A stretch of DNA of 5,062 bases from CAJQND01 sp051010055. GTDB taxonomy: Bacteria > Pseudomonadota > Alphaproteobacteria > Rhizobiales > CAJQND01. The stretch is taken from contig JBPCVY010000172.1 in assembly GCA_051010055.1 (NCBI GenBank), positions 1 to 5,062 on the forward strand, given 5' to 3'. How positions within the stretch are numbered: position 1 is the stretch's first letter; each line of letters opens with the position of its first letter. Shown in pieces: positions 1 to 5,062 of this stretch. Made by a program: the position numbers and the translations under genes. A model generated the notes under the pieces. That model had not been told where the DNA came from. It did not search any database and saw only the letters and a program-made list of their open reading frames with translations.

Positions 1-1401
1 CGGCGAAAGGCATGGGCACAGCCACAGGCCGATTTGCGGGTGGAACTTGCGAACGGCACCTGGTTGATGATCAACGAGCGGCGCATGTCTGATGGCGGCC
101 GGGTTGCGATTTACACTGATATTACCGACCTCAAGCAGCGTGAAGAGGAATTGCGCGCCCAATCGGCCATTCTTGAAGCCACCCTGGAAAACATGGAACA
201 GGGCATTTCCATGGTGAACAGCCAATTCAAGGTGGTTTCCTTCAACCGAAAATTCCTTGAATTCATGCAGTTCCCGCCATCGGAATTTCCCCCTGGCTTT
301 CCGATGGAACATGCGTTCAGGTTCAATGCGGAAAGGGGCGAGTATGGCGAAGGTGATGTGGGGGAAATGGTTGCAGAGCGGATGGAGTTGGCCTCAAGAT
401 TCGAACCGCACCGGTTTGAGCGCACACGTAAAGACGGTGTTGTTTTGGAGATTGTTGGCAATCCCGTAAAGACAGGTGGGTTTGTTACCACCTACAGCGA
501 TGTGACCGAGCGCAAAGAGCGCGAAGACGAGCTACGCCGCGCCCGAGATGTTGCAGAAAAAACCTTAAGCGAATTGCAGGAAGCCCAGGAGCGGTTGATA
601 CAGGCTGAGAAAATGGCAAGCCTTGGCCAGCTCACCGCCGGTATTGCCCATGAAATCAAAAACCCCCTTAACTTCGTCAATAATTTTGCCAAGCTGTCAG
701 GTGAGCTGATGGACGAACTCAGTGAGCTGCTTCAAAAACCAATTGCGGCATTGGATGAAGAGGCCCGTGAAGATGCAGATGATATCATTGCCACCATTGG
801 TGAGAACCTGGAAAAAATTCACGAACATGGCGCGCGTGCAGATTCGATTGTCCGCAACATGCTTTTGCACTCACGCGACGGGCCCCGGCAGATTCAAAGC
901 ACCAGCATTAACGCGATAGCCGATGAAGCTCTGAAACTCGCCTACCATGGAGCACGGACGGAAAATGCCAGCTTCAACATTGAGATGAAAACAGACTTTG
1001 ATGATGATGCTGGCAATATTGATTGCTTTCCACAGGACCTGATGCGCGCATTTCTGAATTTGGTTTCGAACGGCATGTATGCGGCCAGCCAAAAAAATGG
1101 TGGTGGTGACAATGGCGAGGCCGCTGCTTCGCCAGAAATTGAAATCGTAACCAAGGCCGATGGCGACAAGGTTCATGTGGACATAAAAGATAACGGCGTG
1201 GGCATCCCCGCTGAGCTGCGCGAGAAAATTCTGACACCATTTTTCACCACTAAGCCGGCAGGTGAGGGAACCGGCCTTGGCCTGTCTTTGACCTATGATA
1301 TCGTTGTCAAACAGCATGCCGGTGATTTGACAATCGAAAGCGAGCCGGGAGCGTTCACCGTTTTTCGTATCACGCTGCCGCGCCGGCTCGAAGCAACCTA
1401 A
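1..1401 (+). CDS. PAS-domain sensor histidine kinase (5' end outside window)
   Basis: This is a sensor kinase that autophosphorylates on histidine and should pass the phosphate to a partner response regulator. The frame is open to the left edge, so the N-terminus is missing. A TTG at 34 lies inside a PAS domain and is not the real start. Order of domains: the tail of a first PAS domain (to about base 125, ending YTDITDLKQRE), a short coiled coil, a second PAS domain resembling PAS_7 (about 160-520, ending TYSDVTERKERE), a coiled-coil signalling helix (about 520-610), then HisKA with phospho-acceptor His in AHEIKNPL (His codon 649-651). The ATPase domain follows: N-box LNLVSNGMYA (about 1054-1083), G1 DNGVGIP (about 1189-1209), FFTTKP, and G2 GEGTGLGLS (about 1261-1287). 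All kinase motifs are intact. The visible part has no membrane segment, so it may be cytosolic, although the missing N-terminus could anchor it. The HEIKNPLNFVNNF signature and the long N-box-to-G1 spacer resemble HPK4-type kinases. It ends in TAA, 20 bases before the response regulator, its likely partner. The signal sensed is unknown. Confidence 0.95.
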   Translation, partial: RRKAWAQPQADLRVELANGTWLMINERRMSDGGRVAIYTDITDLKQREEELRAQSAILEATLENMEQGISMVNSQFKVVSFNRKFLEFMQFPPSEFPPGFPMEHAFRFNAERGEYGEGDVGEMVAERMELASRFEPHRFERTRKDGVVLEIVGNPVKTGGFVTTYSDVTERKEREDELRRARDVAEKTLSELQEAQERLIQAEKMASLGQLTAGIAHEIKNPLNFVNNFAKLSGELMDELSELLQKPIAALDEEAREDADDIIATIGENLEKIHEHGARADSIVRNMLLHSRDGPRQIQSTSINAIADEALKLAYHGARTENASFNIEMKTDFDDDAGNIDCFPQDLMRAFLNLVSNGMYAASQKNGGGDNGEAAASPEIEIVTKADGDKVHVDIKDNGVGIPAELREKILTPFFTTKPAGEGTGLGLSLTYDIVVKQHAGDLTIESEPGAFTVFRITLPRRLEAT

Positions 1402-1409
1402 AACCGGAT

Positions 1410-1414
1410 GGGAG
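1410..1414 (+). promoter_or_regulatory. Ribosome binding site of the response regulator-cyclase gene
   Basis: GGGAG lies 7 bases ahead of the GTG at 1422. It fixes that GTG as the start. An in-frame TGA at 1416-1418 rules out any start further upstream. A start further downstream would remove the first beta strand and the acidic pair (Asp9, Asp10) of the receiver domain. Confidence 0.7.
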
Positions 1415-1421
1415 TTGAGCT

Positions 1422-2681
1422 GTGACAGCGCGCATTCTCGTGGTTGATGACGAACCTGACGTTGAACAACTTGTGGCGCAAAAATTCCGCCGCCAGGTGA
1501 GGCGCGGTGAGATGCACTTTCTTTTCGCCCGCGATGGCAAGCAAGCGCTCGACACGCTTAAAGAAGAAAAGAACATCGCGATGGTGCTCAGCGATATCAA
1601 CATGCCCCGCATGGACGGGCTGTCGCTGTTGAACCATCTCCGCGAGGACTATCAGGACCTGCAGACGGTGATTGTTTCAGCGTATGGGGACATGAAGAAT
1701 ATCCGCACCGCAATGAACCGGGGCGCATTCGACTTTGTGACCAAACCTATCGAGCTGGATGATTTGGAAACAACTATTGAGAAAACGCTAGATCATGCCC
1801 GCAGGCTCTCTGACTTGGAAACTGCGCGGAAAGATGCCGAACGGGCAAGCGCTGCCTTTGAGCGCTACTTTTCACCCAGTGTGGCCGAAGCGCTTCGCAA
1901 TGATCCCGAGTTCAATGCACGGCAAGGCGAACGGCGGTTTATGACTTTTCTGTTCACCGACCTTGCCGGCTTTACATCCTTTGTTGAGGCAACCGCGCCA
2001 GACGTGGTCATGGCAATTCTCAACAAGTATCTGGATGAAGTCTCACGTATTGTCTTTAAGCATGACGGCACCATCATGAAGATTGTCGGCGATGCGGTGC
2101 ATGTCATGTTCGGTGCTCCGCTGGAACATGACGATGATGCTGCCCGCGCTGTGGATTGTGCCCTGGAAATTGATGCATTTGCAGAAAAGTTCCGTGAACG
2201 CTTGGCGGGAGAGGGAACCGATTTCGGTGCAACACGCATCGGGGTGAATTCTGGCGATGCGATCGTTGGAAATTTCGGTGGCGGCGCCTTTTTCGACTAC
2301 ACAGCTCATGGAGAAGCAATAAATATCGCTGCCCGGCTGGAGGCCGCCAACAAGCAAATCGGCTCCAGAATTTGTGTGTCTGAGAACACCGTTTCCCGAA
2401 TTCCTGGCTTTTCCGGCCGTCCAATCGGCAAGCTTTTGCCACGCGGCATGACTGAACACATAATGACCTATGAGCCTTTTCCCGCTGAAACTGCCGCCAG
2501 CGATCAAATCCACGCCTATCAGGAGGCGTTTGAAACACTTGCCTCAAACAGCCCGGAGGCAAGCCAGGCGTTTGCAGGACTGATCGGTACCTATGGTGAA
2601 GATCATCTGGCGATGTTTCATCTCAAGCGGCTGCTTGATGGTGAAAAAGGTATTGATGTTGCTTTCGCGGATGAAGGTTAG
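1422..2681 (+). CDS. Response regulator with class III adenylate cyclase output domain
   Basis: This 419-residue protein probably makes cAMP from ATP under control of the kinase encoded just upstream. Residues 1-125 are a receiver domain with acidic pair Asp9/Asp10, phospho-acceptor Asp58 (VLSDINMP), Ser86 and Lys108 (VTKP). A helical linker (about 117-160, including FERYFSPSVAEAL) resembles the transducer helix found before many class III cyclase domains. Residues about 172-352 are the cyclase homology domain. Its metal-binding residues are Asp180 (LFTDLAGFTSF) and Asp224 (KIVGDAV). Its base-reading residues are Lys220 and Thr294 (FDYTAHGE). Its transition-state residues are Asn301 and Arg305 (NIAARLE). 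Lys with Thr is the class IIIb pattern, linked to ATP rather than GTP; the specificity here is inferred, not shown. The tail (about 355-419) looks like a short helical, TPR-like extension common in such cyclases. No membrane segment is seen, so the protein should be cytosolic and work as a dimer. It ends in TAG, 13 bases from the stop of the convergent gene. It has no DNA-binding domain. Function is strongly supported; the gene name is unknown. Confidence 0.95.
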   Translation: MTARILVVDDEPDVEQLVAQKFRRQVRRGEMHFLFARDGKQALDTLKEEKNIAMVLSDINMPRMDGLSLLNHLREDYQDLQTVIVSAYGDMKNIRTAMNRGAFDFVTKPIELDDLETTIEKTLDHARRLSDLETARKDAERASAAFERYFSPSVAEALRNDPEFNARQGERRFMTFLFTDLAGFTSFVEATAPDVVMAILNKYLDEVSRIVFKHDGTIMKIVGDAVHVMFGAPLEHDDDAARAVDCALEIDAFAEKFRERLAGEGTDFGATRIGVNSGDAIVGNFGGGAFFDYTAHGEAINIAARLEAANKQIGSRICVSENTVSRIPGFSGRPIGKLLPRGMTEHIMTYEPFPAETAASDQIHAYQEAFETLASNSPEASQAFAGLIGTYGEDHLAMFHLKRLLDGEKGIDVAFADEG

Positions 2682-2694
2682 TGCCGGGCGGCAA

Positions 2695-3423
2695 CTATTT
2701 CGCCAGAAGCCGTGTGTTTTTGATTGAAACCTTGGTAGCAACGTCCCAGGCGCCAAACTGGGCAACAATTTTCTCTTTGGTGAAATTGTCGGTGCGTTGC
2801 TTGCGCGCAAAATCAGAAGATATATGCCAGGTATTGCCAGCACAATTGAGCTCCAGCACGAACAGATTGCCGGTGCTGGTTTCGCGCAAGATATCGATGC
2901 CTTTCAGGGGAACCCACGGAAAACACCGGTGGCATTTTCTGGCTAACTCAACAACGTCTGGTTCATTTTCCAAGGTGATGACCTTGCGCGATACATCTGC
3001 GACATTTGTCGCGATAGTGCTCGAAAAAAATTCCTCTGTAATTGACGCCAATTCGGGCATTGGTTCAACAAGGTGCTGGCGCTGGCAATAAAGCGCCTCT
3101 CCGTAAAGAGTACTTACCCGGTATTGTGTAGCGCTTTTTCCGGTTTCAACAAACTGCTGTGCAAGCATTGGCGCTTTCCGGCCCCTGTGGTCTTCAGGGT
3201 AGTTTTCGGGCTTTCTGTATCTGTATTGTTTCGTTGCAACGATAGAAATGTTTTGCCCCTGTCCTGACGTGGAATCGGCAGGTTTGATTATAAGAAATTC
3301 GCCCCAGTCTTCTGCCCTGGGCTTGAAATCCGGGGTGATGAGCTCCCATTTGGGCACCGGAATGGAAGCTTCCTGCAACTGAGCGAGCTGAACGCTCTTT
3401 GCAATACTCTGCCCCTTGTCCAC
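2695..3423 (-). CDS. ATP-grasp domain segment, catalytic half of split gene
   Basis: This 242-residue open frame runs from GTG at 3423 to TAG at 2697-2695. It holds the ATP-grasp core: IPVPKW at residues 21-26, ATP-contacting Lys47 in FLIIKPADS followed by the glycine-containing loop STSGQGQ (51-57), the hinge-like MLAQQFVETG (86-95), and Arg102 in QYRVST. It ends with the metal-binding region GIDILRE (175-181) and LELNCAGNTWH (190-200), in which Asp177, Glu191 and Asn193 are the expected Mg-ATP residues. All these look intact, so the amber codon upstream has not yet been followed by visible decay. The purine run AGGGGAAGG (3432-3424) abuts the GTG and could allow weak reinitiation, although its spacing is short. 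Without the N-terminal domain, activity is doubtful. The family member and its substrate are not recognised. Confidence 0.6.
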   Translation of the reverse strand: MDKGQSIAKSVQLAQLQEASIPVPKWELITPDFKPRAEDWGEFLIIKPADSTSGQGQNISIVATKQYRYRKPENYPEDHRGRKAPMLAQQFVETGKSATQYRVSTLYGEALYCQRQHLVEPMPELASITEEFFSSTIATNVADVSRKVITLENEPDVVELARKCHRCFPWVPLKGIDILRETSTGNLFVLELNCAGNTWHISSDFARKQRTDNFTKEKIVAQFGAWDVATKVSIKNTRLLAK

Positions 3424-3453
3424 CCTTCCCCTGTTTGGACTGAACTGGAGGAG

Positions 3454-3753
3454 CTATTGGGAGGGCAAGACCACAAGTGTTGGATGTTTTGAGGCTTCCT
3501 CCACAAGTTTGGAGTTCAAAATCTTATTGTTGGCTATGAAAACCTTGATGTCAGGCGCTTGCCTTTCGATGCGCTTTTGAATTTCGTGGAAATCGTCCAA
3601 CGCAATCCAACCTTCCTGGCGAACCAGCACCAGATGCTTTTTTTTGACGACAATACCTTGGGGGCGTAGGGCATGGGAAAGACTCTCGAAGAAACTCTTC
3701 AGCGGTTTTAAAGCAAGGAAAAGCCCAACGCGAGCAAAGAATAAATGCGGCAC
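3454..3753 (-). CDS. N-terminal segment of split ATP-grasp gene
   Basis: This 99-residue open frame runs from GTG at 3753 to the amber codon at 3456-3454. It starts with a short hydrophobic strand (RVGLFLALKPL), followed by basic and strand-forming stretches (KKKHLVLV, APDIKVFIANN, HPTLVVLPSQ). This is the alternating strand/helix pattern expected of a pre-ATP-grasp Rossmann-like domain. On its own it lacks any catalytic motif and would probably not fold into an enzyme. The start is uncertain. No Shine-Dalgarno sequence precedes the GTG. An in-frame TAG at 3768-3766 limits any extension to four codons, none of them a usual start codon. If the amber codon is an error, this is simply the first third of the gene. 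Confidence 0.5.
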   Translation of the reverse strand: MPHLFFARVGLFLALKPLKSFFESLSHALRPQGIVVKKKHLVLVRQEGWIALDDFHEIQKRIERQAPDIKVFIANNKILNSKLVEEASKHPTLVVLPSQ

Positions 3754-3808
3754 TATTGCGATTTGCTAAGCATATCTCGCTTAAATACACTGCGATGCTT
3801 TTTTGGTT

Positions 3809-5062
3809 TTAGATTTGCTTATTGCGGTTTAGCCAATAAGGTTCACGCAGAATATTTTTCTGGATCTTGCCTATTGGGGTCTTCGGGAAGTCGTCGACAA
3901 ATTTGACAAGGCGCGGGCGCTTGAATTTTGCAAGGAGTTTGCTGCAATGATCTGTCAGTTCAGTTTCGGTTACAGTGCTTGACGGCATCAATGCAACATA
4001 GGCGGCTGGAACCTCACCCCATTTGTCATGCGGTATGCCGAAAACGGCGCACTCACGCACTGCTTCATGGGCATAAAGCGCATCCTCGATTTCCTTTGGG
4101 TAAATGTTCTCGCCACCTGAAATAATCATGTCCTTGGAACGGTCGATAAGGGTGATGATTCCATCTTCATCAATGGACGCCAAATCGCCGGTCCAGCCCC
4201 ATCCATCGGACTGCTTGAAAAAGCGCGCGGTCTGTTCTGGCTCATTGTAGTATTCAAGCATCACATTATCGCCGCGCGAAACGACCTCACCGAATTCACC
4301 CGGGGCCACTGGTTTTCCATCTTCGCCAACCACGGCGACATCCACATTGTATGGTTGGCGCCCCACAGCGCCGAGTTTTTCCGGTAAGTACCAATGGCGC
4401 AGTACAGCAACTACACCCATTTCCGACTGGCCATAAATCTGCGTCAGCTTAACTTCTGGCAGAACTTCCATCATCTTGCGCTGCACCCAATCGGGCATGG
4501 GCGCACCCGCAAACGAAAGCTTGTGCCAGGAGCTGTAATCGCTGGCGTTGAAGCCTTCATCGGAAACCAGCATGGAAACCTGGGTTGGCACCATGAATGC
4601 TGCGGTCATGGACGTTTCGCGCACCATTTCGCAGAAACCCTCAACGGACCATTTGGACAACAATGCAACCGTTGCCCCTGCCAGAATTGCCGGTTGAAAC
4701 ATGATATTAAGAGCGGCCACGTGAAACATGGGTGTGACAATGCCGACAATATCGCGCTCGTCCAGCGCCTCTTCCACCATCACCGTATGGGCGGTGACGG
4801 CCCGTCCCTTGTGATGAAACAACACACCCTTCGGCCTGCCGGTTGTGCCGCCGGTATAAGTCATGCAGAACGGATCGCTCTCGCGCAACGCCAGCGCTGG
4901 ATCGTCAGTACTTTGCCCTTCAATGAGCGCTTCAAAGGTTTCAGCGCCCTCCACAGCCCCGCCAATTGAGATTAGCTTCTTCAGCTTGGAGCGCCCCTTC
5001 GCCACGGCCAGAACTTTGTCCGCAAAGACGTCCTGAAACAGCAGCACCTCAACATCGGCCTT
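3809..5062 (-). CDS. AMP-forming acyl-CoA synthetase (N-terminus outside window)
   Basis: This enzyme activates a carboxylic acid, probably a fatty acid, with ATP to an acyl-adenylate and then transfers the acyl group to CoA. The frame is open to the right edge; a GTG at 5047 is internal. About 417 codons are visible, so roughly 100 N-terminal residues are missing compared with the usual length of just over 500. Numbering from the codon at 5047, the adenylation motifs are complete: the phosphate loop YTGGTTGRPKG (64-74), TPMFHVAALN (105-114), YGQSE (205-209), GWTGD (284-288, Asp288 for ribose), DRSKDMIISGGENIYP (302-317, Arg303), and catalytic Lys394 in PKTPIGKIQK. YTGGTTG has Gly where Ser is most common, a tolerated variant. 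The fold matches fatty-acyl-CoA ligases of the FadD type, but chain length and substrate cannot be read from the sequence. It ends in TAA, 55 bases upstream of the ATP-grasp gene. No U-tract terminator is seen after it on this strand. Confidence 0.95.
   Translation of the reverse strand, partial: KADVEVLLFQDVFADKVLAVAKGRSKLKKLISIGGAVEGAETFEALIEGQSTDDPALALRESDPFCMTYTGGTTGRPKGVLFHHKGRAVTAHTVMVEEALDERDIVGIVTPMFHVAALNIMFQPAILAGATVALLSKWSVEGFCEMVRETSMTAAFMVPTQVSMLVSDEGFNASDYSSWHKLSFAGAPMPDWVQRKMMEVLPEVKLTQIYGQSEMGVVAVLRHWYLPEKLGAVGRQPYNVDVAVVGEDGKPVAPGEFGEVVSRGDNVMLEYYNEPEQTARFFKQSDGWGWTGDLASIDEDGIITLIDRSKDMIISGGENIYPKEIEDALYAHEAVRECAVFGIPHDKWGEVPAAYVALMPSSTVTETELTDHCSKLLAKFKRPRLVKFVDDFPKTPIGKIQKNILREPYWLNRNKQI

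Larger units (their letters stand above)
2695..3753 (-). pseudogene. ATP-grasp family gene interrupted by an in-frame amber stop
   Basis: Two open segments lie in the same minus-strand frame, separated only by a TAG at 3456-3454 and ten further sense codons (LLQFSPNRGR) before the GTG at 3423. Read through the stop, they give one protein of about 350 residues, a usual size for a stand-alone ATP-grasp enzyme. The N-terminal 99 residues look like a pre-ATP-grasp domain. The segment just after the stop (PNRGRV, DKGQSIAKSVQL, IPVPKW) fits the join into the ATP-grasp fold, where such enzymes often read 'K..q...l..agIPvP'. ATP-grasp enzymes generally join a carboxylate to an amine or thiol using ATP; the substrate here is unknown. 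TAG also serves as the real stop of this gene and of the convergent cyclase, so amber is a normal stop in this genome. Whether the lesion is real or a sequencing error cannot be told from one sequence. The gene lies 55 bases downstream of the acyl-CoA synthetase on the same strand and may be cotranscribed with it. Confidence 0.7.

Noticed and set aside
34..36. TTG as start of the histidine kinase
   Set aside because: The same frame is open to base 1 and encodes PAS-like sequence upstream and across this codon, so the gene continues beyond the window.
871..1317. 148-codon minus-strand open frame inside the kinase
   Set aside because: It is antisense to the kinase ATPase domain, which has all its motifs, and it has no domain of its own.
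2043..2562. Two overlapping minus-strand open frames of about 150 codons
   Set aside because: Both are antisense to the cyclase catalytic domain, and their products look like non-coding translations.
2682..2693. TGCC-GGGC-GGCA hairpin between the convergent genes
   Set aside because: The stem is only four base pairs with no proper T-run on either strand, too weak to call a terminator.
2681..3091. Plus-strand open frame starting at a GTG that overlaps the cyclase stop (TAGTG)
   Set aside because: The overlap is suggestive of coupling, but the frame runs antisense to the ATP-grasp catalytic region, has no recognisable domain, and stops without relation to any gene end.
3770..3804. Plus-strand hairpin followed by six T, resembling a terminator
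   Set aside because: The stem is GCAT plus CGC with a four-base bulge and a long loop, and no plus-strand gene lies upstream within a kilobase. It is more likely AT-rich intergenic chance.
4394..4969. 191-codon plus-strand open frame opposite the acyl-CoA synthetase
   Set aside because: It lies fully antisense to conserved adenylation motifs. Its His/Cys/Asn-rich product has no recognisable motif and looks like a shadow of the real gene.

Overview
The window carries four protein-coding loci in two convergent blocks and looks like ordinary chromosomal DNA of a proteobacterium. An alphaproteobacterium is most likely, judging from the PAS_7-type sensor module next to an HPK4-like kinase core, the free use of GTG starts, and the roughly balanced GC. 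No tRNA, rRNA, CRISPR array, insertion sequence or phage-like gene is visible.

Left block, plus strand: a PAS-containing sensor histidine kinase, cut by the left edge, ends at 1401. After a 20-base gap comes a complete response regulator (1422-2681) whose output domain is a class III nucleotide cyclase. The two genes are almost certainly one operon. They form a two-component system whose output is probably cAMP synthesis rather than DNA binding. All six expected catalytic cyclase residues are present, and the Lys/Thr pair that reads the base points to ATP as substrate.

Right block, minus strand: reading leftward from the right edge, an AMP-forming acyl-CoA synthetase enters without its N-terminus and ends at 3809. 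Then, 55 bases downstream, comes an ATP-grasp-type gene spanning 3753 to 2695. It is broken by one in-frame amber codon at 3454-3456. The reading frame and the family-like sequence continue on both sides of the stop, and the ATP-grasp active-site residues in the downstream part are intact. This is best read as a recent nonsense mutation or a sequencing error, with reinitiation at a downstream GTG as a less likely alternative.

The two blocks meet tail to tail with only 13 bases between their stop codons. No functional link between the signalling pair and the minus-strand genes can be seen. I found no clearly new biological system. The most interesting items are the kinase/cyclase pair and the amber-split ATP-grasp gene.
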